From assembly GCA_014237465.1 (NCBI GenBank), contig JABZFM010000030.1:1-51279 (forward strand): a stretch of 51,279 nucleotides of DNA, given 5' to 3'. Positions 8,878 through 16,985 of this stretch are shown piece after piece (the first letter of the stretch is position 1; each line of letters begins with the position of its first letter). Source of the stretch: Desulfobacteraceae bacterium. GTDB lineage: Bacteria > Desulfobacterota > Desulfobacteria > Desulfobacterales > Desulfosalsimonadaceae. The notes under the pieces were generated by a model that had not been told where the DNA came from, ran no database searches, and saw nothing but the letters and a program-made list of their open reading frames with translations. Both the position numbers and the translations under genes were made by a program.

Positions 8878-11156
8878 ATTTTTAAGTCCTGAATATTGAT
8901 CCCCAGCGCCCGCAACTCTTCTCTTATCTGGTCCGCTTTTTCAAAATCACCGGCGTTTCTGGCAGCCTCTCTTTTTCCCATCAGGTCTCGAAGGCCGGGG
9001 TCCACTTCGATGGGGTTAAAATCAAAAATTTTTATAACGTCATCGACACTTTGGAATGCGCTTAACAGCACTGCCGCGTTGTCGGAATTTATCTGCCGGT
9101 CTTTAATCAATATGTTAATTTTTTTAATGATATTAAAAATCACCACCAGGGCACGGGGAAAATTTAAATCATCGTCCATGGCGGAAATAAATCCCTGTTT
9201 AATATCATAGGCCAGCTGATCAATATCCGGATATTCGCTTCCGTCCTTAATACCCATTAACCCATGGACACAGGAATCAATCCGCTTTAAAGACCTTCTG
9301 GTCTGAATGAGAAGTCTGGTTCTAGAAAATGTGAGCGGCTTGCGATAATGATTGGAAATCAGCCAAAAACGAATTTCCCTTGCGCTAAAGCCTTCTTTGA
9401 CCAATTCATCAAGGGTCGGCAGCAATTGTTTTTCATCATCCGTGGCTTTATTTTCCATCAATACACGTTCACAATGAATCCAGAACTTTGCCAGGGGTTT
9501 TCCGGTGACGGCTTTGGCAATGGCCAGTTCATTTTCATGGTGCGGAAAAACAAGCTCCCGGCTGCTGGTATGAATATCATAAGACTCGCCCAGACATTTC
9601 ATCGACATGGCCGCGCACTGGATGTGCCAGGACGGGCGAACATTTCCCCACTCGGTTTTTACGTAAATGCCCCGTTTCAATTCAGAAAGCCTGGCCCGTT
9701 TCATTAACGTGAAATCCCGGGGATTATTCTTTTCATACTCATCCAGGTCAACGGTTGCACCGAGTTTAATTTTATTCAAGTCAACGCCGGACAGTTTTCC
9801 GTATTCAGGGAAACTGCCGATATTAAAATACAGGGACCGAAGCTTTTCATAAGCAACGCCCTTGTCCATCATCTTTTTTGCCAGATCGACCATATCATCA
9901 ATATGCTCACTGGCTCTTGGATATTTTTCCGCCGGCTGGATCATCAGTCTTTCCAGATCCTGCTTGAACAGGTCAATATATTTTTGCGTAAACTCGGAAA
10001 GCGGTTCTCCTGCAGATTCCGACCCCTGGATGGTCTTGTCGTCAAAATCGGTAATATTCATGACATGATTGACGGAATATCCACGGAACTCCAGGTAACG
10101 GCATAAAATATCAGAAAATACAAACCGCCGGCACTCCTCGATGTGCATCCGGGCATCTGCCGTCGGGCCACAGGAATATACCGACACTTTTCCGGGTTGA
10201 ATCGGTTCAAACGGTTCCTTGGACCGGCTCATGGTGTTAAACAAATGAAGATCCACTTTCTTTTTTACGGCAAACAGGGGTGTGCTCAAATATCTTTCAC
10301 CGCTGTCCGGGAAAATAACCACAATGGTACCTTCCGTCATTTCCGCCGCCTTTTTTGCCGCAATAACCATGGCCGCGCCACTGCTCATACCGACAAAAAG
10401 GCCTTCTTCTTTGCCAAGACGCCGGGTCATTTCAAACGCCTCGTCATCATCTATGTTAATAATTTCATCAATCAATCGTTTATCGAAAATCTCCGGACGG
10501 TAGGCCTCTTTTAAGTTCTTTAATCCCTGGATTTTATGACCCAGGTAAGGTTCCACACCGATGATTTTAATATTGGAATCATACTCACGAAATCGTTTGG
10601 CAACCCCGATAACGGTTCCGGTGGTTCCAATAGTTGCCACAAAAGCGGAAATCCGGCCATCCGTCTGCCGGATAATCTCTTCCGCAGTGCCGGAATAATG
10701 GGCCTTCCAGTTGGCGTCATTATTATATTGATCCGTCATAAAGTACCGGTCCGGATCTTCACGAACAATCCGGTAGACCTCTTCAATCGCTCCGTCGGTT
10801 CCCAGATGGCCGGGTGTTAATAAAATTTCCGCGCCCCGGGCGGCTAATATTTTTCGGCGCTCAACGCTGACAGCTTCCGACATGGCCAGCAGCAGTTTAT
10901 ACCCCTTAATCGCACACACCATGGCCAGCCCGATTCCCGTGTTGCCGCTGGTGGCCTCGATAACGATTTTATCATGTGTCAAAGCACCTGATTTTTCACC
11001 ATTTTCGATCATCGACAGGGCCGGCCGGTCCTTTATGGATCCGCCTGGATTCACGTATTCTATTTTTGCTAAAATTTTAACCTTAGGGTTCGGGTTCAGG
11101 CGATTGATTTCAACCAGCGGCGTGTTTCCGATGGCGTTTAAAATCGAATGATGCAT
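8874..11156 (-). CDS. Cysteine synthase fused to a degenerate cysteinyl-tRNA synthetase-like domain
   Basis: Residues 1-300 form a CysK/CysM-type PLP enzyme: Schiff-base lysine K42 in PGGSIKDRP, the substrate loop ATSGNTGIGLA, the phosphate-binding GTTGT, and GMSSGAA. These make cysteine from O-acetylserine (or O-phosphoserine) and sulfide in known members. Residues 305-760 are cysteinyl-tRNA synthetase-like. Zinc ligand positions of CysRS are kept (C329, C514, H539, E543 within FPHHENE). However, the HIGH motif reads HIEE at 338-341, the HGGG loop reads HTSS, and no KMSKS lies where expected (VLMENKATDD). The C-terminal helical region and the small DQIREELRALGI tail of CysRS are present. The protein may therefore bind cysteine without charging tRNA. 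The stop overlaps the next gene by 4 bp. Confidence 0.88.
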   Translation of the reverse strand: MHHSILNAIGNTPLVEINRLNPNPKVKILAKIEYVNPGGSIKDRPALSMIENGEKSGALTHDKIVIEATSGNTGIGLAMVCAIKGYKLLLAMSEAVSVERRKILAARGAEILLTPGHLGTDGAIEEVYRIVREDPDRYFMTDQYNNDANWKAHYSGTAEEIIRQTDGRISAFVATIGTTGTVIGVAKRFREYDSNIKIIGVEPYLGHKIQGLKNLKEAYRPEIFDKRLIDEIINIDDDEAFEMTRRLGKEEGLFVGMSSGAAMVIAAKKAAEMTEGTIVVIFPDSGERYLSTPLFAVKKKVDLHLFNTMSRSKEPFEPIQPGKVSVYSCGPTADARMHIEECRRFVFSDILCRYLEFRGYSVNHVMNITDFDDKTIQGSESAGEPLSEFTQKYIDLFKQDLERLMIQPAEKYPRASEHIDDMVDLAKKMMDKGVAYEKLRSLYFNIGSFPEYGKLSGVDLNKIKLGATVDLDEYEKNNPRDFTLMKRARLSELKRGIYVKTEWGNVRPSWHIQCAAMSMKCLGESYDIHTSSRELVFPHHENELAIAKAVTGKPLAKFWIHCERVLMENKATDDEKQLLPTLDELVKEGFSAREIRFWLISNHYRKPLTFSRTRLLIQTRRSLKRIDSCVHGLMGIKDGSEYPDIDQLAYDIKQGFISAMDDDLNFPRALVVIFNIIKKINILIKDRQINSDNAAVLLSAFQSVDDVIKIFDFNPIEVDPGLRDLMGKREAARNAGDFEKADQIREELRALGINIQDLKI

Positions 11157-11188
11157 TCAAATTTCCTCAGGCACATATAAAATTAGAC

Positions 11189-11207
11189 TTTTTACAAAGC
11201 CATCAAA
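11189..11207 (-). repeat. Dispersed repeat overlapping the tmk stop codon, copy 2
   Basis: The minus strand reads TTTGATGGCTTTGTAAAAA, identical over 19 bases to 15069-15087. Here it encodes the last residues (MAL) and stop codon of tmk, so the repeat has become part of a coding end. Confidence 0.65.
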
Positions 11208-11830
11208 CATTTTTCCAGGTGTTTTAACATTTGTTCACTTACTTTTGACGGGTCCATAGAAGCATCCACCACCACAAATCGATTCGGCTCTTGCCGGGCA
11301 AGTTCCAGATAGCCGTTTCGAACACTTTCATGGAACTGAAGTCTCTCATTTTCAAACCGGGTTTCCGATTCAGCCCTGGAACCATCCTTGATCTGCTTCC
11401 AGGCACGTTTAAGCCCGATTTCAGGGTCAAGATCAAGTATAAATGTAATATCCGGTTTAAGACCTTCGAGCACCAGACTGTTCAACTGCTGAATCAGGCG
11501 GATGTCAACGCCCCGTGTAAATCCCTGGTAAACGGTTGTTGAATCGCAAAACCGGTCACATATCACGATCTTGCCGGATTCAATCATGGGGCTGATGAGT
11601 TCCTTAATATGCTGAACCCGGTCTGCTGCATACAATAATAATTCCGTTAATGGATGTATATTATTATTTCCCGGATCCAGCAGAATAGATCGAATTTTCT
11701 CTCCAAGCACGGTGCCGCCGGGCTCTTTGGTAATTATGTATTCAAGGCCGAACTTTTGAAGATACGCCGCAATATAATCAATCTGGGTTGTTTTTCCAGA
11801 ACCTTCAATCCCCTCAAGTGTAATCAGCAT
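11192..11830 (-). CDS. tmk: Thymidylate kinase
   Basis: Phosphorylates dTMP to dTDP for DNA synthesis. At 212 residues it has the usual length. The P-loop EGIEGSGKTTQ is at residues 6-16, the dTMP-binding DRFCDSTTVYQG segment is near residue 95, and the lid region contains ESETRFENE. The start codon is supported by the divergent promoter region upstream. In many Deltaproteobacteria tmk lies with holB and metG; here those genes are about 4 kb away on the other strand, which suggests a local inversion. Confidence 0.95.
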   Translation of the reverse strand: MLITLEGIEGSGKTTQIDYIAAYLQKFGLEYIITKEPGGTVLGEKIRSILLDPGNNNIHPLTELLLYAADRVQHIKELISPMIESGKIVICDRFCDSTTVYQGFTRGVDIRLIQQLNSLVLEGLKPDITFILDLDPEIGLKRAWKQIKDGSRAESETRFENERLQFHESVRNGYLELARQEPNRFVVVDASMDPSKVSEQMLKHLEKCLMAL

Positions 11831-11894
11831 CTAAAAAATCCATTGTTCAAATGATGTAAACGGTTACCGTAATACCGGAATAATAGAATATATT

Positions 11895-11923
11895 TATTTA
11901 TGATTTTAAATATGTAAAATCAA
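11895..11923 (-). promoter_or_regulatory. Candidate sigma-70 promoter for the tmk operon
   Basis: On the minus strand TTGATT (11918-11923) is separated by 17 bp from TAAATA (11895-11900), about 65 bp before the tmk start. The spacing is ideal, but the AT-rich setting makes chance matches likely. Confidence 0.45.
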
Positions 11924-12051
11924 TAATATTAAACGGCGACTCAACTTTTATACAAGTTGCCGACATATAAAAACATCAATAACAATTGCGCCGACTTTAA
12001 TCTGGGTGATATAGATTTTTTTCATCTTTAATATATAGCCTGATTCAAGCT

Positions 12052-12080
12052 TTGAAACGGATTTTATATAACCTTATAAT
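12052..12080 (+). promoter_or_regulatory. Candidate sigma-70 promoter for lptD
   Basis: TTGAAA (12052-12057), a 17-bp spacer and a perfect TATAAT (12075-12080). It would give a leader of about 200 nt before lptD. A second TTGACA lies at 12083-12088 but has poorer spacing to a -10 box. Confidence 0.5.
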
Positions 12081-12285
12081 ACTTGACATTTTGGCTTGAT
12101 CAGGTTTTTATACTTGAATTTCAGTGTGTCTTCAAGGGATTATTCTTCTAATATTTGAATCACTTTAAATGAATGGACATTCAACCCATTTTAGTACCAT
12201 AATTAAATTAACTGATTTGATTTACATATTATTTAATTAATATTAATAATTCGTATTCCAACTGAATCACAATTTTCTTAAATCA

Positions 12286-14604
12286 ATGCGTGGCAGCCCC
12301 ATGACCGCTTTTAAAAAAAAACCATGGACAAATACTTGGAAGCTATGTTTTTTTTTGATCTGCCTCATGATTTTTTTCATTTCCCAGACACCCGTCATAT
12401 CAACCGCCGGCACCATTAACGCGCAAGACATTATCCGGCCCGATACGCCATGGCGTATCAATGCACAAAAAATCACCTATAATCAAAAGACTCATATTTA
12501 CACAGCCACTGGTGATGTGAAAATTTATAAAGATGACAAAACGCTTTATGCTGAATCGATTCAATATAACCAGGACACCATGGAAGCGGAATCAAAGGGC
12601 GGTGTCCGTCTGACGGTGGGCAAAGACACCTTAAGGGGCGATGAAATAATCATCAACCTCAAAACAGGTATCGGCACCATCATTAATGGAAGCATATTCA
12701 TTGAAAAAAGTCATTTTATCATCAAGGGAGACAAGATTCTTAAAACCGGTGAGAATTCATATACAATTAATAATGGCAGCATCACCACATGCGATGGAGA
12801 TCTTCCGCCATGGCAGATTACCGGAAAAAAAATCGATATTACCATTGAAGAATACGGCACCGTCCGTCATGCCGCACTTTGGACCAAAAAATTTCCGGTT
12901 TTTTATGTTCCCTATCTGATTTTTCCGGTCAACATAGAACGACAATCCGGCCTGCTTCCCCCGCAAATGGGTTACTCATCCCGAAATGGAATCGAATTTA
13001 TTCAACCCTATTACTGGGCAATTAACAAAAGTTCCGATGCAACTTTTTACTACCACCATATTCAGAAAAGAGGTGAAAAATTCGGCGCGGAATATCGGTA
13101 TGCACTCAGCAATTTCTCAAAAGGGACCCTTATGATGGATTTTCTGGATGACCGGAAAGTTGACGACGGAACCGGAGATTCAAGCCAAAATTGGGGATAT
13201 TCTGATGACCCATTTTTAAGAGAAAATACGGACCGGTACTGGTTCAGAACGAAACTCAACCAGAAACTGTCCCGAGATTTTACCTCAAAACTGGACCTTG
13301 ACATTGTCAGTGATCAGGACTATCTGAATGAATTTGATTCCGGCTATTCAGGATATGATGCCGCAAAAAAATATTTTGAATCTGAATTTGGTCGTGACAT
13401 TGACGATCAAAATGATTCCGTTCGAACAAACAGTTTCAATATTAATAAAATCTGGACCCAATACAGTTTCAACGCCGAATTATTGTGGTATGACAATGTG
13501 ATCAACCGGCGGCAGAACGAAACCGATTCGACCCTTCAGCAACTGCCCGTCATTACGTTTAATGCATTAAGGCAGTCTGTTTTAAACAATCTGCTGTTCG
13601 TTGACATGGATTCCGGATTTTCAAATTTTTACCGGCAAGACGGCATGACCGGCCAGCGGATTGATGTTTACCCAAGAATCTACCTTCCCATGCATTATAA
13701 AAATTATTTTACGTTTGAGCCTTCGGCAGGGTTCCGGGAAACTGCATGGTACTCAGATCGAACGGAAGAGGATTTACAAGGCCTTGATGAATATGACTAC
13801 CAGCACAGAGAGATTTATGATTTAGGGGCTGAGTTGTCGACTGATCTGTTTAATGTTTACCAGATGAACGGAAAATCAATTAATAAGATCAAACACACGT
13901 TTATCCCAAGACTGGAATATTCATATATTCCTGATGTAGATCAGACAAAATACCCGGAATTTGATGACACGGACCGGATTGCGCCGGAAAACCTCATGAC
14001 ATTTTCTTTAACAAATCTTTTAATATCCAAAGCGCAAGGCTCAAATGAATTAATTGCGGAGATGCCTGTTAAAAACCCGGATACGCCTTTTAAAAAAACT
14101 GATGAATTATCTGCTTTAGATTCGTACAATCAGTTTTTATGGTTTAAGATCGAACAGTCCTATGATTTTATCATGAAAAACGAACCGGATGGAAAACCGT
14201 TTTATCCGTTATATGCGGAACTGACCCTGACACCGGTAAACCGATTATCCCTCCATGCGGAAACCGAATGGAACCATGACAGCGGCAACTTCACAACTTT
14301 TAATACCTACTGCAAAATAAAAAATAGTCGCAAGGATCATCTGACAATCGAGCACAGATATATCCGCAACGAAAATCAGTCCATTTATCTGGATTTTAAT
14401 GGCGCCGTTACAGACACCATCAGCATTTTCGGAAACTATGAAAGGAACCTGAAGGATTCGGTGGATATTGAAACCAAACTGGGTTGTCATTATCAGGCTC
14501 AGTGCTGGTCCTGTGAATTATTTTATAAAGAAAAAGATGATGACCAGAAAATCGGATTCATGATCAGCCTGAAAGGTCTTGCCCACGTCGGAAGCGAGTT
14601 ATAA
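12286..14604 (+). CDS. lptD: LPS-assembly outer-membrane protein LptD
   Basis: Outer-membrane beta-barrel that with LptE inserts lipopolysaccharide into the outer leaflet. The 772-residue length fits the family. A hydrophobic signal segment occupies about residues 20-43. An OstA/LptA-like jellyroll domain follows (about 50-160, with WRINAQKITYNQ and ATGDVKIYKDD). The long C-terminal part has alternating aromatic beta-strands. Cysteines in ITTCDGDLPPW and in the C-terminal CHYQAQCWSCELFY match the positions used for LptD disulfides. The start could be the ATG at 12286 or the in-frame ATG at 12301; neither has a clear ribosome-binding site. Its presence implies a Gram-negative LPS outer membrane. 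Confidence 0.93.
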   Translation: MRGSPMTAFKKKPWTNTWKLCFFLICLMIFFISQTPVISTAGTINAQDIIRPDTPWRINAQKITYNQKTHIYTATGDVKIYKDDKTLYAESIQYNQDTMEAESKGGVRLTVGKDTLRGDEIIINLKTGIGTIINGSIFIEKSHFIIKGDKILKTGENSYTINNGSITTCDGDLPPWQITGKKIDITIEEYGTVRHAALWTKKFPVFYVPYLIFPVNIERQSGLLPPQMGYSSRNGIEFIQPYYWAINKSSDATFYYHHIQKRGEKFGAEYRYALSNFSKGTLMMDFLDDRKVDDGTGDSSQNWGYSDDPFLRENTDRYWFRTKLNQKLSRDFTSKLDLDIVSDQDYLNEFDSGYSGYDAAKKYFESEFGRDIDDQNDSVRTNSFNINKIWTQYSFNAELLWYDNVINRRQNETDSTLQQLPVITFNALRQSVLNNLLFVDMDSGFSNFYRQDGMTGQRIDVYPRIYLPMHYKNYFTFEPSAGFRETAWYSDRTEEDLQGLDEYDYQHREIYDLGAELSTDLFNVYQMNGKSINKIKHTFIPRLEYSYIPDVDQTKYPEFDDTDRIAPENLMTFSLTNLLISKAQGSNELIAEMPVKNPDTPFKKTDELSALDSYNQFLWFKIEQSYDFIMKNEPDGKPFYPLYAELTLTPVNRLSLHAETEWNHDSGNFTTFNTYCKIKNSRKDHLTIEHRYIRNENQSIYLDFNGAVTDTISIFGNYERNLKDSVDIETKLGCHYQAQCWSCELFYKEKDDDQKIGFMISLKGLAHVGSEL

Positions 14605-14706
14605 ACATATGCTTCTTTCAACAATATCAAATCGTTATGTTATAAACCGGGACAGCACATAAGGTTTTATGGCAAAGAATCTGTTAAAAAAATATTGCAT
14701 AACTAC

Positions 14707-14735
14707 TTGACTTTTTATAAATTTGTATTTAAATA
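14707..14735 (+). promoter_or_regulatory. Candidate sigma-70 promoter for the HU-like gene
   Basis: TTGACT (14707-14712), a 17-bp spacer and TAAATA (14730-14735), about 50 bp before the start codon of the HU-like gene. Confidence 0.5.
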
Positions 14736-14784
14736 AAAAGATTATTAATATATTTTGATTCCAAGAGAATAATTAGGAGGCGAT

Positions 14785-15060
14785 ATGAACAAACTGGAAC
14801 TCATTTCAGCATTAAAGAAAGAAGCTGATATTTCGAAATCTGAAGCGGCAAAAATTGTCCAAATATTCTTTGATTCTATGTCAGAGGCACTGATCAATCA
14901 GGAGAGAATCGAAATAAGAGGCCTTTGCAGCTTTTTTGTAAAAAATTATAAAAGCTATGTGGGCCGAAATCCAAAAACCGGAGAAAAAGTTCTCATCAAT
15001 CCTAAAAGGCTCCCGTTTTTCAAATGCGGAAAAGAGCTTAGAGAACGTGTAAACAAATAA
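14785..15060 (+). CDS. HU/IHF-family DNA-bending protein
   Basis: A 91-residue nucleoid-associated protein that bends or compacts DNA as a dimer. It has the helical N-terminal dimerisation part (MNKLELISALKKEADISKSEA), the GLCSFFVKNYK strand, and the arm with GRNPKTGEKVLI, where the DNA-intercalating Arg-Asn-Pro is conserved. The C-terminus FKCGKELRERVNK is typical of IHF/HU subunits. The start follows AGGAGGCGAT, an excellent ribosome-binding site. HU versus IHF subunit identity cannot be settled here. Confidence 0.93.
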   Translation: MNKLELISALKKEADISKSEAAKIVQIFFDSMSEALINQERIEIRGLCSFFVKNYKSYVGRNPKTGEKVLINPKRLPFFKCGKELRERVNK

Positions 15061-15068
15061 AACCCAGC

Positions 15069-15215
15069 TTTGATGGCTTTGTAAAAAATCCAAATTCTGT
15101 GTTGCGCTACATCCTTCGGTTCTTCATAGTATGCAAAATACGAATCATCACTCAGGATTTGCGCGCCTTGCCAATTTTATAAAATGGTGGAACTTTTTAC
15201 TTTGCCATCTGAATC
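15069..15215. repeat. Imperfect palindromic intergenic repeat, copy 3
   Basis: The left arm TTTGATGGCTTTGTAAAAA (15069-15087) is identical to the element at the tmk end. The right arm near 15192-15215, read on the minus strand, is a degenerate copy (CAGATGGCAAAGTAAAAAG). The roughly 100 bp between contains no gene. It fills the gap between the HU-like gene and holB. Confidence 0.55.
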
Positions 15216-15258
15216 TGACTTTTTACAGGATCATCAGTTTTAACATACGGAAAAATTT

Positions 15259-16299
15259 GTGCCCGGCTTTGTATCCCTTGTTGATCAAAAACGGCCTGTC
15301 CGACTTTTAACCGCAGCCCTTTCCAGCGGTAATCTCCCCCATGCCTTCCTTTTTACAGGAATAGAAGGGATTGGAAAAAAAACAGCTGCCATGGCGTTTG
15401 CCATGGCATGCAATTGTTTTAACCTGCAAAAGGGTCCTCAGGCTAAACAATCTGATTCTATTCCGGCTTCTGTTCCGGCTGAATTCAGTCAAATTGAACC
15501 CTGCGGGCGATGTCGATCATGCAAAAAAATTATATCCGGAAATCATCCGGATATAATTTTGGTGACACCCGCCGGGGCAATGATTAAAGTTGATCAGATC
15601 CGTGCATTGTGCAGTAAACTGGTGCTAAAGCCTTACGAAGCGTCCAAACGCTTCGCGATCATAATCGGTGCACAGAAATTAAATCCTGAAGCTGGGAATA
15701 CGCTTTTAAAAACACTTGAGGAACCTCCTGAACATACTGTCTTTATCCTGACGGCACTGCAGGCGTCGGATATATTGCCGACCATTGTTTCCAGATGCCA
15801 GCAGATTCGTTTCAATCCGATTCCCCTTAATTCTCTTCAAACATACATTGAGAATGCCTATGGACTGGATCCGGCAGAAGCATCCGCCATCGCTTCCATG
15901 GCCGGGGGTAGTATCACATGCGCCGAATCAATGACTAAATCAAACTGGATAGATAAGCGGGACTGGATTATTGAAGAAGTGGAAGCCCTCCCATCACGGT
16001 CGATTAATTTATGCCTTGCCTTTTCAGAGGCATTATCAAAAAATAGAGAATGGCTTTTCACAGCATTTGAAATAATAAAAAACTGGTTGAGGGATATTGT
16101 TGTTTATAAGTACATACCTGAAAAAATAATCAATAAAGATTTAACAGAACAAATTAAAGCTTCTTCAAAAAAAGCAACCGTCAACTCTTTGATATTAAAA
16201 ATCAAGGCGATTGAAAAAGCAGAGCGAGACATTAAATCCAATTCAAATTTGAGACTGACATTGGATTCACTGATGATCACGCTCTCTAAAGGATATTGA
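15259..16299 (+). CDS. holB: DNA polymerase III delta' subunit
   Basis: Clamp-loader subunit that helps load the sliding clamp. The sequence has the AAA+ fold with a modified P-loop (GIEGIGKKT), a zinc module CGRCRSCKKI with HPDIILV after it, the sensor region LLKTLEEPPEHTVFIL, and IVSRCQQIRF, all classic HolB/DnaX signatures. At 346 residues the length is normal. The start is GTG at 15259; no ATG exists before the conserved region, and the ribosome-binding site is weak. Its stop touches the next gene's start region, and it forms an operon with the ricT-like gene and metG. Confidence 0.93.
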   Translation: MPGFVSLVDQKRPVRLLTAALSSGNLPHAFLFTGIEGIGKKTAAMAFAMACNCFNLQKGPQAKQSDSIPASVPAEFSQIEPCGRCRSCKKIISGNHPDIILVTPAGAMIKVDQIRALCSKLVLKPYEASKRFAIIIGAQKLNPEAGNTLLKTLEEPPEHTVFILTALQASDILPTIVSRCQQIRFNPIPLNSLQTYIENAYGLDPAEASAIASMAGGSITCAESMTKSNWIDKRDWIIEEVEALPSRSINLCLAFSEALSKNREWLFTAFEIIKNWLRDIVVYKYIPEKIINKDLTEQIKASSKKATVNSLILKIKAIEKAERDIKSNSNLRLTLDSLMITLSKGY

Positions 16300-16304
16300 A
16301 ATAT

Positions 16305-16985
16305 ATGGATAAAGTTATAGGCATTCGGTTTAAGCCGGCCGGCAAAATTTATGATTTCAGATGCGGCGCTTTTGTTTTAAAAACAGGAGACCATGTGATT
16401 GTTGAAACGGAAAACGGCCTGGGCTTTGGAGAGGTGGCGACACCGCCGACCCAAATCGAAAATAAAAAATGTTCCCGCCCCCTGAAAAAAGTATATCGAC
16501 CGGCAACCGAAAATGATTTCAATCAGATAATAAAAAATTCGGAAACCGAAAACAAAGCATACGAATTCTGCCGTCAGTGCATTCAAGAACTTAAACTTGA
16601 AATGAACCTGTTTCAAACAGAGAGCAATTTCGCCGCAAGCAAAATCACTTTTTTTTTCACAGCCGATGGGCGTGTTGATTTTCGAAAACTGGTAAAAATG
16701 CTGGTAAAAGAATTTCGGACCAAAATTGAAATGCGACAGGTGGGAATCCGCAACCAGGCCAAAATGTGCGGCGGAGTCGGCAGGTGCGGCCGGGAACTCT
16801 GCTGCGCCGCTTTTATGACAAAGTTTGACCCGGTTTCTATCCGGATGGCCAAAAAGCAGGGATTATCGTTAAATCCGACAAAAATATCCGGTGTCTGCGG
16901 AAGACTTATGTGTTGTCTGACATTTGAAAACGATGGATATGAAAAAAAAGAAAAACAGAATAATCGGAAGGAAGCAAAGAATTAA
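16305..16985 (+). CDS. PSP1-domain protein, RicT/YaaT-like
   Basis: A 226-residue PSP1 protein. The conserved cysteine pattern CGGVGRCGRELCC followed by CGRLMCC is that of RicT, which in Bacillus holds an Fe-S cluster in the RicAFT complex that affects RNA processing; the role in Deltaproteobacteria is not established. I chose ATG 16305 over a TTG at 16296 because AAAGGA at 16288-16293 is spaced correctly only for the ATG. The stop TAA overlaps the metG ATG by one base (TAATG). Neighbouring holB, as in Bacillus and many Deltaproteobacteria, supports the call. Confidence 0.88.
   Translation: MDKVIGIRFKPAGKIYDFRCGAFVLKTGDHVIVETENGLGFGEVATPPTQIENKKCSRPLKKVYRPATENDFNQIIKNSETENKAYEFCRQCIQELKLEMNLFQTESNFAASKITFFFTADGRVDFRKLVKMLVKEFRTKIEMRQVGIRNQAKMCGGVGRCGRELCCAAFMTKFDPVSIRMAKKQGLSLNPTKISGVCGRLMCCLTFENDGYEKKEKQNNRKEAKN

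Larger units (their letters stand above)
11831..12285. other. Divergent AT-rich intergenic region between tmk and lptD
   Basis: A 455-bp gap with no credible coding frame. It carries a candidate promoter for each flanking gene and is strongly AT-rich. Confidence 0.6.

Noticed and set aside
8874-11156. Annotating the fusion simply as cysteinyl-tRNA synthetase
   Set aside because: The ATP-binding signatures are missing, so a plain synthetase label would mislead.
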